Shown here one piece after another: positions 5,972-15,951 of a stretch of DNA of 25,842 nt (within the stretch, counting starts at the first letter, position 1; each line of letters starts with the position of its first letter). The translations under genes and the position numbers were made by a program. The stretch comes from a virus. The notes beneath the pieces are model-generated. The model saw only the letters and a program-made list of their open reading frames with translations, made no database searches and had not been told where the DNA came from. The stretch covers positions 1-25,842 of IMG/VR virus record IMGVR_UViG_3300007735_000536. One strand, 5' to 3'.

Positions 5972-8857
5972 CTATCGCTTGTATTTGCCGTAATCTCGCT
6001 TGGCTTGCTCTACATCTCGGAGTGCCTCGGCTAAGTCTGAATCCTCTGCAATCAATATCTTTTTAGCATTGCTATATCTATCCGATATCTCTTTGCTAAT
6101 AATTGATTGCGCCTTGCCTAAGTCCACAGATGCCAACTCTTGCAAGTTCTGGCCAAGGCTCTCAACTGCCGTTGCCATTGTGCCATCTTGAGTTGCTATC
6201 TCAATCCAGCGGTTGTACTGACTAGCCGATAACTTAATACCCTCAATGCTTTGGTTTGGTATATACATTGGAATGCCATACTCAACCAATACAGCATGGG
6301 CTGGACTGAACTTACCATCCGATAGCTTTAGTGGATTAAACATCTCATAAAGGTTACCTTTTCCAACCTTTTGTACATCACCAGTAATTGGGTCAAGCTG
6401 ACGTGGCAAGCTATCTGAAGTTAATGGATTGCGAGACTTGTAATAATTGACCGCCTCATAGAACCCACGCACAGCTGGCTCAATTAAGTCTTGCTTAAAG
6501 CCCATCTCACCCGGCATTGTGTTGGATCTTGTTGGATCAACAAGTCGCTCAACGGCTGCTACAAAAGAACTATGGGTTCCCAATGGAGATCCGCCAATAG
6601 CAAACTCTGATACTTGCTTAGATGCTTTCTTGATTAAGTCATAGAAAATAGATGGCGCATCTTTAGAGCCTGATGTAAACACCTTGCTGATTTCGCTAAA
6701 GCCTTGGAGCATTGGCTGCTCTGATAGATATTGGTATATACCAATGGTAGCACCCATAGCCATCTTCTCTAGGTCTGTGCCACCATGAGTCATCTGTGCA
6801 TACTCACCAGCCGTAGCACCGATTCCAAGCAATGTAGCAATTGGCTCTAGGCCAGCATAAGAAATGTATACCTTGTCTGGGCCATACTTAACTGAAGTAA
6901 TCTTTTCAAATTCAGCAAGCAAGCTAGGATCTACGTCAGCCTTATTAAACATGATGGAATATTGTTGCCATCCTGTACCCTCTAAAGCCTTCTTGTCATC
7001 CATCCGCATTGGGCCATAGCCTGTCAGCTTGCCCTCAAATACGCCAGCGCTTACTGAATAAATCATTGCACCACCAAGAGTTACACGAGCCATTGCTTGG
7101 TCTCTGCGGATACCGCCAGCATTAAAGTCACCCCAGAATCGTGGGCTTGCAAAGTTCAAGCCTGGTGTTCTAGCCAAAGCCTCAAGAGCAATATTGGTTG
7201 GGGTCTTAACGAATGGTACGAATATCTTGATTAATGGGTTTTGAGCTGCTGATTGTAAGCCTTGTAAAGATTGCTCTAACTCTCGTGTAAATGTAACTGT
7301 ACGAGATACTGCTTTGGCAGCCTCATCAATATCTGGTGTTGGATTGGCAAGCAAACTAGCAGTTAAATCAGATGCCTGTTTGGCTGCCTCATCTGGAGTT
7401 AGGCCAGACTGTATTAACTTCTTATACATTCTGTCACCTTCTCTGGCTGTTATAGCATTTAATTCCATGCGATAGCCAAGACCCTTAAAAAACTCATCCT
7501 CTGCCATAAGCGCTCTGCCCGGCAAGGTAACGAACTTACCCCAATAACGTAATGCATTGCTTATTGCTTTGCCTGTTTCTGAATCGCCAAAGTCAATGTC
7601 AAACGCATCTCGCCCAACTCGGCCAGTTTCAATTTTTGTAAATGGATCTGTTGGAGTATTTTTAAGAAATGCGGTTCCAGATATTTCGCCACCTTCTCTA
7701 AGGCCATACAAAAACCCAACAGCCTGTGCATACAATTCATTTGTTGAGATAGCTTCTTCGCCACCCTTAAACAATAGGTTTCTGCCTTTACCGATAAAGG
7801 ATGCAACTGCTCGTTCTGGCATCTGTAATGCGCCAAAGAATAAGTTACCAGCAATGTTCTTTGCATGGGTTACTGGGCTAGACAATAGACCATTAATCCA
7901 AGTAGAGAACCACACATCTTTTAAAGTTCCTGAGATTGATTTATCAGCAAGATTTGCCATAGCAGATTTGCTTGATAGGGCTGTGTACTTGTTAGCTAAA
8001 TCAAATGCAGACTCAATACCGCCAGCCTCTGTCATTAGACCGGCAAGCATCTCACCTCTGTTAACTGATGACTGCCTTGCTTGAGAGAAGATACCAAGGG
8101 ATCTAGCAATATCAACTTGCCTACCCTTAACAGCCTTGGCAACAACACCCTCATAAGCAATGGCTTGCAAGAACTCAGAAGACAGCTCGTCTGTTAACGT
8201 GCCATTGGCTTTTGCCTCTTTAACCTTTAAGCCTAAGTCATATGTTCTTTTGCTTGCATCAGACTGAACTAATAGCATCTTGTATGCTTTGCCGTAGTCA
8301 GCCTCTGTGGCTACATTTGGGTCTATCAATCTAGCAACGAATGCCTCATCGTATCCTTCAGCGGATGCCTTGGCAGCAAAATCTGTATAGCTAATTCTTT
8401 CAAACTTATCTGCGCCAACTGACCTAGCAACAGCCTCAATGTGCTGTTTAAAAGTGTCTGGCCCATCAATCAAGTCTAGGTTAAATACAGTCTCCGGCAC
8501 ACCAGTTGCAACCTCTGCTGATGTGGGTGAGGGTTTACCCGTAGTCGGCATGGCTGGGGTAGCCTTTTCAATCGCCTCTGCTTGTGCTGGCTTGGCCTCT
8601 TTAATAACGCTGTAAGGCCCTATTTTCCCTGTCTCTGTACCTTCTGGTAGGATCGGTCTTTCTGTGCGCTTGGGAGCCTTTTTAACTGCCCTCCTAATCA
8701 TTGATTCAAACCCAGCTACTTGGGTTGGCTCAAACTCAGGATTCTGATCTGTTAGCGCAACTGGGTCTACTGGCTCGGATTCTGGTGGCAGCGCAGCAAC
8801 ATCTTGCTCTACTGTAGAGAGTTCATCTAAGCGCTCGTTTAATGGCTTTATAGACAT
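5972..8857 (-). CDS. Large internal virion / ejection-type protein
   Basis: 961 aa. Residues 1-120 are Pro/Glu/Ala-rich and probably disordered. Residues 120-310 are helical. Residues 312-360 contain an aromatic, partly hydrophobic segment (VWFSTWINGLLSSPVTHAKN, then NLFFGALQMPERAV) that I recognise from very large phage 'polyvalent' or ejection proteins. The rest is mostly amphipathic helix with several hydrophobic patches (for example near PLIKIFVPFVKTPTNIAL). Size, composition and position between the gp14-like/internal genes and the tail fibre match T7 gp15/gp16, which leave the capsid to build a trans-envelope channel. No lysozyme or transglycosylase motif was seen. The start ATG overlaps the preceding stop (TAATG). 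Role inferred from context and partial motif recognition. Confidence 0.65.
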   Translation of the reverse strand: MSIKPLNERLDELSTVEQDVAALPPESEPVDPVALTDQNPEFEPTQVAGFESMIRRAVKKAPKRTERPILPEGTETGKIGPYSVIKEAKPAQAEAIEKATPAMPTTGKPSPTSAEVATGVPETVFNLDLIDGPDTFKQHIEAVARSVGADKFERISYTDFAAKASAEGYDEAFVARLIDPNVATEADYGKAYKMLLVQSDASKRTYDLGLKVKEAKANGTLTDELSSEFLQAIAYEGVVAKAVKGRQVDIARSLGIFSQARQSSVNRGEMLAGLMTEAGGIESAFDLANKYTALSSKSAMANLADKSISGTLKDVWFSTWINGLLSSPVTHAKNIAGNLFFGALQMPERAVASFIGKGRNLLFKGGEEAISTNELYAQAVGFLYGLREGGEISGTAFLKNTPTDPFTKIETGRVGRDAFDIDFGDSETGKAISNALRYWGKFVTLPGRALMAEDEFFKGLGYRMELNAITAREGDRMYKKLIQSGLTPDEAAKQASDLTASLLANPTPDIDEAAKAVSRTVTFTRELEQSLQGLQSAAQNPLIKIFVPFVKTPTNIALEALARTPGLNFASPRFWGDFNAGGIRRDQAMARVTLGGAMIYSVSAGVFEGKLTGYGPMRMDDKKALEGTGWQQYSIMFNKADVDPSLLAEFEKITSVKYGPDKVYISYAGLEPIATLLGIGATAGEYAQMTHGGTDLEKMAMGATIGIYQYLSEQPMLQGFSEISKVFTSGSKDAPSIFYDLIKKASKQVSEFAIGGSPLGTHSSFVAAVERLVDPTRSNTMPGEMGFKQDLIEPAVRGFYEAVNYYKSRNPLTSDSLPRQLDPITGDVQKVGKGNLYEMFNPLKLSDGKFSPAHAVLVEYGIPMYIPNQSIEGIKLSASQYNRWIEIATQDGTMATAVESLGQNLQELASVDLGKAQSIISKEISDRYSNAKKILIAEDSDLAEALRDVEQAKRDYGKYKR

Positions 8858-11067
8858 TATTGATTATCCTCTTGTTGCACAGCAGCACCACCAGCGCCAA
8901 TGGCAAATAATGGTTGACCTTTAGTTAATACTGATTCTTTCATTTTAGGGGTAACGTCAATATATTGAACAGATGGATTATCGCCAGCTAGAGCCTTAAT
9001 TGCATCAACCTTAGTTGCATATGAGTTGTAATTTATTCCATCACCAGAATCAACAAGGTATTTTCCATTTTCAAATATGATTTGATTTTCAATGTTTACA
9101 TTGCTTGTTGGTATGTTGGTCATGCCAGTTTTAGCATCCCACTTTTTAGCGTACTTATCTAGGAATTTAGGTAGGATTTGGTCATAAAAACCTTTCATGC
9201 CCTCACCTCCAACTTGTAGATCAACATTTTCAAGTTTTCTAATTAAAGAATTTTTGTTTCCACCAGTTCCTTTTTGCGCTTTTTGTGCAATTAACTTTTC
9301 AGCAACATCTTTGCCAACCAATTCAATAAGCTCATCTTCGTTATTAATTAAACGATTAACAACTTCATTGCTATCTTTTCTGTATCCATTAAAAATAGAA
9401 CCTTCAATATTATTTTTGTTTGGACTAACAAGCTGAACACTTTCTAAACTTTTACTCAAATCATATCTCTCAGCCTGAGTTTTTCCAGTAGTAAATGCTA
9501 CTCGGTCATAGCCACCTTCTGCGGCTAACTGAATAGCACGTTTCATAGATAGCTCATGCCATGTAGTTTTAAATGGTGCGTCTGGTACGCCAGAGCCAGT
9601 AGCAAGCTGGTTAGCTATTGGCGCATATTCTCTTTGAAGATTATTCAAGCGATTAGCAGTCATATTCCATTTATCAAGAATGTCGTCAGGAGCATCCTTG
9701 CCTTGATTTGTAAATGGTTTAGCTAATTCCTCTAGCCGCACTTTTTCTGCTTCAAGTGTTTTGCGTTCGGCATCAAGAGCATCCAATTTTTTCTGGTTTG
9801 CGGCTCGCTGCTCTAAAGTGTTATACCCCTTCTTGCGCCCAGCTTGATGCCAATCAGATTGCACCTCTTCTACAAATAGCACCTTCTTGCCATCAGCATC
9901 TACTCGGTCATTGACTCGGAGATGGGCTAGGATATTAGGTTGGTCAAAGTGTTGAGATTTAAACTCATCAGCTTTCTTTCTGCTTGCAAAAGATATATCA
10001 GCCGCAGACAGCTTTGCGTCAGGCTTGGCATTTAAGATAACTCTAGCCTCATCCTCGCTAACCATTTTGGTTGGCAAAGTCAACAATATCTCTCGATAGT
10101 TCTCACCGCCTGGTAGTGTGTATTTAGAGAACTTGGTAAGTGATCTGTCAATTAAGTAATCAGCGTCATCTTCTGGGCCAGTAAATACAACCTTGCCTTG
10201 CTTGTCTATAACATCATAAAAATCTTGATCTTCTGGGCTATTTACTGAAAACTTCTTTTTTAAACCGCCATCTGCAAGACTTACTTCTTTAACCTCAACT
10301 CGGTTCTTATCTAAGTACTCTTGCACTTCAGCTTTAGTAACAGACTTCTTGGATTTCAAGAAATCATCTAACCCAGTCCATTTAATCTCTTCTGGCTTTA
10401 CTCCGGGTGTCTTCTCAATCTGTTTTAAGAACTGCTCACCAGTTCCTTTGGGTTGTTGGATGGAATTAACTGCCTTTTTAGCGGCTGAGTAAAAGCCAAG
10501 CTCGCTAACACCCTCGCCAACCATCTGCGTACTCATGCCAACTGGCCTACCTTTGGTAGCCTGTACAGCCTTGGTAGCGCCTTTAACTACCTTTGGCACA
10601 TCTAGCAGTCCTGGTGCTGGTAAGAACTCTCCAACACCCTGTGCTATGTCAACTGTCTTTTGGCGCTCTGCTGCATTTGGTGCGCCAGCTGGTACAACTT
10701 GTGGCAAGGTGTTGCTTTGCAAAACCTCTTCAGAGGTTGGGAACATACGCTTTCCCATTACAGCCTCTGCGCCTTCTTGATTAATCAAGTCAACGATAGA
10801 ACGGATATCTCCAGGCAATCCAATCGCAGCGCCTGTAGCACCACGCATAGCACCAGCCAAAGTATCTAATAAAGCAATTAATGGCTTATCTAAACCGCCA
10901 GCCTTTGCTGACTGTTGAGGAGTAACACCAGCTCTACCAAGACGAACCCCAGTTTGTGGAACGTCAGACGTTACTGGCCCAGCCGCAAGCATGGTATCTT
11001 CTTCTGGCTTTTCTGTTGGCAAGACAAAGTCTTTAGCCAAATCATCCATGAATCGTTGGTCAATCAT
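8857..11067 (-). CDS. Polyvalent-type internal virion protein of unknown activity
   Basis: 736 aa. Residues 60-105 include a Gly/Ala-rich hydrophobic helix (GAMRGATGAAIGLPGDIRS). Residues 205-270 are a small domain (GTGEQFLKQIEKTPG, then KWTGLDDFL). The main domain spans about 320-550, with the conserved segments NYREILLTLP, HFDQPNILAHLRVNDR, VEEVQSDWHQAGRKKGY (399-415), a charged coiled-coil insertion (417-485), and WHELSMKRAIQLAAEGGYD, followed by TTGKTQAERYDLSK. A C-terminal part has GMKGFYDQILPKFL and ends at KMKESVLTKGQPLF. These blocks recur in large phage/prophage polyvalent proteins, whose biochemical activity I do not know. The gene sits in the ejection-protein block and overlaps its upstream neighbour by ATGA. 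It may be a co-injected effector rather than a channel part. Confidence 0.6.
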   Translation of the reverse strand: MIDQRFMDDLAKDFVLPTEKPEEDTMLAAGPVTSDVPQTGVRLGRAGVTPQQSAKAGGLDKPLIALLDTLAGAMRGATGAAIGLPGDIRSIVDLINQEGAEAVMGKRMFPTSEEVLQSNTLPQVVPAGAPNAAERQKTVDIAQGVGEFLPAPGLLDVPKVVKGATKAVQATKGRPVGMSTQMVGEGVSELGFYSAAKKAVNSIQQPKGTGEQFLKQIEKTPGVKPEEIKWTGLDDFLKSKKSVTKAEVQEYLDKNRVEVKEVSLADGGLKKKFSVNSPEDQDFYDVIDKQGKVVFTGPEDDADYLIDRSLTKFSKYTLPGGENYREILLTLPTKMVSEDEARVILNAKPDAKLSAADISFASRKKADEFKSQHFDQPNILAHLRVNDRVDADGKKVLFVEEVQSDWHQAGRKKGYNTLEQRAANQKKLDALDAERKTLEAEKVRLEELAKPFTNQGKDAPDDILDKWNMTANRLNNLQREYAPIANQLATGSGVPDAPFKTTWHELSMKRAIQLAAEGGYDRVAFTTGKTQAERYDLSKSLESVQLVSPNKNNIEGSIFNGYRKDSNEVVNRLINNEDELIELVGKDVAEKLIAQKAQKGTGGNKNSLIRKLENVDLQVGGEGMKGFYDQILPKFLDKYAKKWDAKTGMTNIPTSNVNIENQIIFENGKYLVDSGDGINYNSYATKVDAIKALAGDNPSVQYIDVTPKMKESVLTKGQPLFAIGAGGAAVQQEDNQ

Positions 11068-12683
11068 TTTTGAATAATCCCCACTTGTCTCATAATCTTT
11101 TTACGGACATCTTCGTTTTTAATACCGGCTCGTTTTAAATCTGCATCAGTCCATTTTTCGTTATATTCAATTTTATTATCTTCTGATACTCTTTTAAGTT
11201 CTGCTCTAGCTGTTGTTTTTGCGGTAACTACATCAGATATCTCTTTTTGTTTAACAAGTGTTTGAGCTACTTCCATAGCATTGAATGGCAAGCCAGCATT
11301 TAAGGCATCCTGTTTCTGTTGGGCTAATGTTGCTTTGGCTCTAGATGATTTTGCTTTGGAATCCTCTAAGCCTGGAGATAATGGATCATTAATTCCAAGG
11401 GTGTTATCAATAAACTGTCTAGCAGCGCCCATGTCTTTCTCGTTACCACGAGCAATCTTCTTGAGGGTGTTTGCTTGTTTCCAAGATATCTGACCATTTT
11501 TAGCAAGGCCATCTATATCAGACTCTCCAAGTTTGCCTCTATCTGCTAATGACTCAAAGTTGCCATAGTTCTGCGGATTTGCACCAGCCAAATCACCATT
11601 GAGCCAAGCCTTGCGCTTTTCGTCTGGCAAAGTAACACCCAATGCTTTAGTTTGTCTATATGCTTCTGATCCGCTAATTTTTCCAGCATATAAATTATCT
11701 TCAATAATATTTACTTCATCAATATTTTTAGATGCGTTTAATTCACTAGCTCTTTTATACATTGTGGCTTCTTCACCAATCCTATCAATGTATGCTTTTT
11801 TAAGTTTGTTTCTATCAACAGTTTTCATAACTTCTGATAACTTGCCAAAGTCACCAGACTCAATTAATTTAATTGCTTGTGATGGAGTGTCTGCAAATGT
11901 AGGGCTTATTGTGTAATCAACAATAGCATTAAGAACTTTTTTGTTGAAGTCTTCCATAGATGACTTTACAAATTCTGCTTTACCAGTTTGTATAGCGGCA
12001 TCATAAACTCTGCTTCTTTCTGATTTAATTCTGTTAGAAAGCATTGTTGGATCATTTTCAGACTTTAATGTATCAGCAATAATGGTTGATGTAGCAGCCA
12101 ATGCATCATTCGCTAAAACAACTTTTCCTTCTGCAACAATCTTTGCAAAGTTCTCGGTTGCTTTTACATATACAGCATTACCAGCAGTTGCCATTGAGCT
12201 TCTGAACTTGAGACCTTCTTCGGCATCTACAGAACTAATTGCTCTAGCATATCCAGCGGTTAATGATTTAATTGTTGTTTGTACTTCTTTTAAATCAAAT
12301 GTTCCTGTTTCTACAGTAGCGCTTAACTTAGCCAACTCTTGACGGCCAAGAACCTCTAACTCACTACGCAATTGGCCAGCTTGAACTTTTCTAGCGGCAT
12401 CACCAAATACTGTGCCGGGCTTTGCAAATAACTCAGATGGGCTTTTGCCTTCTTGCATAGCAGTCATTACTTGTTCTGCCGTTGGTTGATTTTCAGCACC
12501 ATATTGCAAACCTTCACGTTGTGCTTTTTCTGCTGCCTCTTTAAATGCAAATCCAGCCAATCGATCTAAGGCAGAATTAATGCCTTGAGTCATGGCTACA
12601 GCTTCTTTAAGATTAGCAAAGTCTAAACGTGGAACGTCTGCTGGCAGATAGCCAGTTGGTTGGTAGCGTGGAAGTTCAGCCAT
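11064..12683 (-). CDS. Helical internal virion protein
   Basis: 539 aa, almost entirely helical and rich in Ala, Lys, Glu and Asp, with no membrane segment and no enzyme motif that I can see. The opening (ELPRYQPTGYLPADVPRLD) followed by a long helical body is typical of the 'internal core' proteins encoded after gp14 homologues in T7-like podoviruses, corresponding in position to T7 gp15. It follows the gp14-like gene after two bases and ends in an ATGA overlap with the polyvalent-type gene. The ATG is at 12683. Function is assigned by position and composition only. Confidence 0.6.
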   Translation of the reverse strand: MAELPRYQPTGYLPADVPRLDFANLKEAVAMTQGINSALDRLAGFAFKEAAEKAQREGLQYGAENQPTAEQVMTAMQEGKSPSELFAKPGTVFGDAARKVQAGQLRSELEVLGRQELAKLSATVETGTFDLKEVQTTIKSLTAGYARAISSVDAEEGLKFRSSMATAGNAVYVKATENFAKIVAEGKVVLANDALAATSTIIADTLKSENDPTMLSNRIKSERSRVYDAAIQTGKAEFVKSSMEDFNKKVLNAIVDYTISPTFADTPSQAIKLIESGDFGKLSEVMKTVDRNKLKKAYIDRIGEEATMYKRASELNASKNIDEVNIIEDNLYAGKISGSEAYRQTKALGVTLPDEKRKAWLNGDLAGANPQNYGNFESLADRGKLGESDIDGLAKNGQISWKQANTLKKIARGNEKDMGAARQFIDNTLGINDPLSPGLEDSKAKSSRAKATLAQQKQDALNAGLPFNAMEVAQTLVKQKEISDVVTAKTTARAELKRVSEDNKIEYNEKWTDADLKRAGIKNEDVRKKIMRQVGIIQK

Positions 12684-12685
12684 GA

Positions 12686-13270
12686 TTAACCTATAAATGT
12701 ACTTTTATCTGTTACAGGAGCTGGCGCACTACCCATTTTTGCATACATAAATCCAGCAGAACCGAGCTTACCAGCGGCATCAAAGTAGCCAGCCTGTTCA
12801 GCAATTTGACCAGCGCCTTCGTATAGGCTTGCTTGAATCAAACCGCTACGTTTTGCCATATCTGCATTTTGCAAAGCAAACGTAAATTCTTTACCGCCTT
12901 TAGTATTGTTAATCGCTTGGATTAATCCAGCGGATCCCTCAAAACCTTGTGTGCCACCAGCAAAGCCACGAGCCACCACAGCTGCGTTAGCCTCATTGGT
13001 GCGCCTAAGAATTTGGTTAGCTTGTAACTCATACTGTACAGCTCTGCGGTCAGACTCAACCTCGGCTTGCCTAGCTTGCATCTGATACATCTTGTTTCTA
13101 GCTTGGCCAGCTTGAATTGATCCAACTGCACTAACAGCGGTAAGAGTAATAGCAATAGCTGTAACTGGATCCTGATATTTTTGACCAAAATGCTTGTTTA
13201 CTGCTGGGCCATTAAATGGATCACCAATTGGGCCATCAAAGTTTTTAAGGTCTTGTCTAGAAAATCTCAT
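12686..13270 (-). CDS. T7 gp14-like internal virion protein B
   Basis: 194 aa. A short N-terminal region (NFDGPIGDPFNGPAVNKHFG) is followed by a hydrophobic stretch at about 36-56 (VTAIAITLTAVSAVGSIQAG). A Gln/Arg/Glu-rich helix (60-100, MQARQAEVESDRR) and a Gly-rich part with ARGFAGGTQG come next. This layout of one hydrophobic helix, an 'RNKMYQMQARQAE' type helix and a GGT patch matches gp14 homologues, which insert in the outer membrane during ejection. It lies one base after the tail tubular protein B gene, where T7-like phages also begin their internal protein genes. Confidence 0.75.
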   Translation of the reverse strand: MRFSRQDLKNFDGPIGDPFNGPAVNKHFGQKYQDPVTAIAITLTAVSAVGSIQAGQARNKMYQMQARQAEVESDRRAVQYELQANQILRRTNEANAAVVARGFAGGTQGFEGSAGLIQAINNTKGGKEFTFALQNADMAKRSGLIQASLYEGAGQIAEQAGYFDAAGKLGSAGFMYAKMGSAPAPVTDKSTFIG

Positions 13271-13271
13271 A

Positions 13272-15266
13272 TTAAGTTCCCTGATGTGTTGCTACTTTGT
13301 ACTCTAAACCAAGCAATGTCATCTTTAATGGCACGTCTTGCTCAATTGTAATCTTGCCCTCAGTCGTATAGCCCAAGAGTCCATGTATTGTTTTGGTGCC
13401 TGTGTACTCGTCAACTGCCTCATCAAGAATGTCACCAAACGCTCTAAATGGAACTTGAATGGTATTAATCTTCATGTGTTGGGTATTGGCCACTAATGCG
13501 TTAACCTCAACAATCCGTTTCTTAAATCCAATGCGTGTGCCTGTCTGTAACTTTAGGTCTACCGGCATGGTTACAGCTCGTACTGTAATTGGCAATCCAA
13601 CTTCGTATTTTGTAGCCGATGAGCGTGGGAATGTTACTGTGCCACCGCCTGGTACTACTTGGTCTGCTTGTACAGATCCATCAAGAATGACGTTAACTGT
13701 TTCTGTAGCTACATGGCTCATTGAGACAGATGCAGCAGCTCCACCAGTTTTAGATGAGTCTGTCAGCAAGTCGTTATCAAAAGCCTCTACAAAGTATTGG
13801 AATGTGCCGTTTACATTGCGCTTGGCTACTACATAAATGGTTGAGATGTCTACACCAACATCAACAAAAGATCCGTCTACAGTAATGAACTCGGATGGAG
13901 CAATGACGTTTTGTGCTCTCAATAGCGAGAACACAGCCATCGTGCCATCGTCAGCATTCGTAATTAGCAGTAAGTCGTTCTCATCAGTAGCCACAGACCT
14001 ACGCAAAGCCATGCGAGATGGAGTCCGTAAGAGATGGCCAGCAAGTAGCGATATCTTTTGTGTGACGTATGTAAGTTGCGTATCAGTATAAGCAAACTCA
14101 TTTAATGATTTCCCTTGTCGCTGTACAAATATAGTGCCAGACTCTAATTGCTGAACCCGCACACCTTCTTTAATGCCGTTACGGCTCGCTGTTTTAACAA
14201 AGAAATTTGTTGGAGTAATTGGGTCAAGGCCGTTTTGGGGAACATAGAACTCACCTCCTGTTGTAAATACTTGTAAGTCTCTACCAGAGATAATGTCAAC
14301 AATAGCGTTGAATGTGTTGGTGTCTAATGTAGCCTCAACCGCATCGTCATCCAATCCCTCTGTCGCATCAAAGTCAAAGAATAGTCCAACCTTAGAACCC
14401 CATATGGTAGATGGGCGAGACTTAGAGCCACCAAAATATAGACGGCCTTCATGGAAAGTTACCGAGCGTGGCCAGCCTTTACCGCTTGACCAAACAGCCT
14501 CATAGCCTGATTCGTATTCCCACGATCCGTTAGCAATAGCAGAAGTGTTAAAGAATGGGAACTCAGTAATCGCATCAACTGATGTGCCAGAGTTGTATCT
14601 AACAATCTTAGCCCTACCTTGTGGGGTTGCGTTGACGTATTGACCAACACTTCCAGAAGTAAACACCGATGAGCTGGCAGTTAATGTAACCTTACCCGAT
14701 ACAGCCGATGGTGTTAGCGTACCGGCTGGATTAGAAAAAGCAGCGGTGAAAGCATACTTTGGAATAGAATCAAAGGTAATAGCAGTAGCAGTCCAGGTAG
14801 CATCTGTACCTCCTCGTACAATTTTGATTGGATTGATATCAGGATGTACTACGATTAAGGTGTCTGCTGACTGAGTCCACACAATGTTAGCCAATCGTGC
14901 GCCAGTTAAGCCAACTCCAGACGTATCTAGGTAAGCGTTAGCGCCACCATTGATGGCTGTAATTAAAGTCTTATTCTTAAAGACGTGCATCCGATTATGC
15001 GTAAAGCAAAGCATATAGGAATCCGATGTAGAGAACTCAAACTCTACTAAGCGGGTTCCGTTGCCAGCAGACTCTGTGCTAGTGTTTGGCAAGGATGAAA
15101 TGTACTTGGTGCCGGGTCTACGTCTAATGCCACCCTGTGGCTGACACACCACGTTGGTAGCCTCTTCTAATGCGTTCTGATAGGCAGTTAAATCAACCCT
15201 TGCTCTAAGCAATGGGTCTAACTCGCCTGTAGAAAAGTTTGTCTGAATGGAGACAAAGCGAGCCAT
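13272..15266 (-). CDS. Tail tubular protein B (T7 gp12-like nozzle)
   Basis: 664 aa, mostly beta structure. The N-terminus shows the family hallmark: NFSTGELDPLLRARVDLTAY, then NVVCQPQGGIRRRPGT (about residues 10-53). Typical later blocks are RLVEFEFSTSDSYMLCFTHN, then GRLYFGGSKSRPSTIWGSKVG and EFYVPQNGLDPITPTN. The protein forms the distal tail nozzle and holds the fibres. The ATG at 15266 overlaps the stop of tail tubular protein A (TAATG), the usual A-then-B order. Length is within the family's range (T7 gp12 is near 800; environmental homologues are often shorter). Confidence 0.9.
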   Translation of the reverse strand: MARFVSIQTNFSTGELDPLLRARVDLTAYQNALEEATNVVCQPQGGIRRRPGTKYISSLPNTSTESAGNGTRLVEFEFSTSDSYMLCFTHNRMHVFKNKTLITAINGGANAYLDTSGVGLTGARLANIVWTQSADTLIVVHPDINPIKIVRGGTDATWTATAITFDSIPKYAFTAAFSNPAGTLTPSAVSGKVTLTASSSVFTSGSVGQYVNATPQGRAKIVRYNSGTSVDAITEFPFFNTSAIANGSWEYESGYEAVWSSGKGWPRSVTFHEGRLYFGGSKSRPSTIWGSKVGLFFDFDATEGLDDDAVEATLDTNTFNAIVDIISGRDLQVFTTGGEFYVPQNGLDPITPTNFFVKTASRNGIKEGVRVQQLESGTIFVQRQGKSLNEFAYTDTQLTYVTQKISLLAGHLLRTPSRMALRRSVATDENDLLLITNADDGTMAVFSLLRAQNVIAPSEFITVDGSFVDVGVDISTIYVVAKRNVNGTFQYFVEAFDNDLLTDSSKTGGAAASVSMSHVATETVNVILDGSVQADQVVPGGGTVTFPRSSATKYEVGLPITVRAVTMPVDLKLQTGTRIGFKKRIVEVNALVANTQHMKINTIQVPFRAFGDILDEAVDEYTGTKTIHGLLGYTTEGKITIEQDVPLKMTLLGLEYKVATHQGT

Positions 15267-15880
15267 TAATACCTCACAGCAATAAGTGAGAAATCGTTAA
15301 TAGCGTTGGTTGGTTGGTTAAGGCCATCAATATTCATAGCCTGTCTTAAATAACCGCCTCTGCCATTCTCGCTTGGTGACCCAACAGCAACAGATTGCCA
15401 ATACTGGCTCTTTTCTGTTTGGTCTGTAATCGGTAACGCAAGGTGCCAAGTCATCATGTACTTGAGCAATTGCACAAAATAGCTGGGCATATCGTACTCA
15501 GGCACAGCGTATTGGTAGTCAATGTAAACCGACTCATAGTCAGTCAATAGCTTGCTGCCCATGATTCTGTATTCTTTGCGTGGCGGGATGCCAGTAGCGT
15601 TTGTGTCATATACCGCTCTGGGTGAGCCTAATCGGTCTCCAGGCAGTTGATATTCGTAGCGGTACTCGTTGGTAGGAGTTGTCACCAATCGAGCGATAGA
15701 GGTCTTTTTAAAGCTAAATGACCAAGGGTATAGCATTAGGGCTTGATTGCGAATATCCGCATACAAGCGGTCAGCAATTGATGCCTCATCAGTTCCCTCG
15801 TTAAATGAGGAGATAGGCTTTGCGCCTAACATCACGCAAGCATCAGAACATATTGATAATGCGGTATCGCCAGCTGCCAT
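15266..15880 (-). CDS. Tail tubular protein A (T7 gp11-like adaptor)
   Basis: 204 aa, the ring that joins portal to nozzle. Family features are visible: an N-terminal helix (ALSICSDACVMLGAKPISSF), ADRLYADIRNQALMLYPWSF at about 36-55, YRYEYQLPGDRLGSPRAVYD at about 73-92, and a C-terminal YDMPSYFVQLLKYMMTWHLA helix. The SD GGAGAT precedes ATG at 15880. It opens the tail module after a hairpin that follows the capsid unit, and its stop overlaps the start of the nozzle gene. Confidence 0.88.
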   Translation of the reverse strand: MAAGDTALSICSDACVMLGAKPISSFNEGTDEASIADRLYADIRNQALMLYPWSFSFKKTSIARLVTTPTNEYRYEYQLPGDRLGSPRAVYDTNATGIPPRKEYRIMGSKLLTDYESVYIDYQYAVPEYDMPSYFVQLLKYMMTWHLALPITDQTEKSQYWQSVAVGSPSENGRGGYLRQAMNIDGLNQPTNAINDFSLIAVRY

Positions 15881-15901
15881 CTAAATCTCCAATGTAAGAA
15901 T

Positions 15902-15932
15902 GGGCTATCGCTAGTTTTGCCAGCAATAGCCC
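15902..15932 (-). terminator. Hairpin after the capsid unit, possible weak terminator or processing site
   Basis: A 7-bp perfect stem pairs 15902-15908 (GGGCTAT on plus) with 15926-15932 (ATAGCCC), and two further GC pairs follow beyond one mismatch. On the minus strand it is followed by ATTCTTAC rather than a U-run, so it is not a canonical rho-independent terminator. It lies in the 71-bp gap between the putative decoration gene and tail tubular A, the position where T7 has its Tphi attenuating terminator after the capsid gene. Confidence 0.4.
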
Positions 15933-15951
15933 ACCTTGTTACTAGATACTA

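Noticed and set aside
7557-8084. 175-codon plus-strand open frame opposite the large internal protein
   Set aside because: Antisense shadow: no SD, odd composition, and the minus strand encodes a continuous 961-aa protein with recognisable segments.
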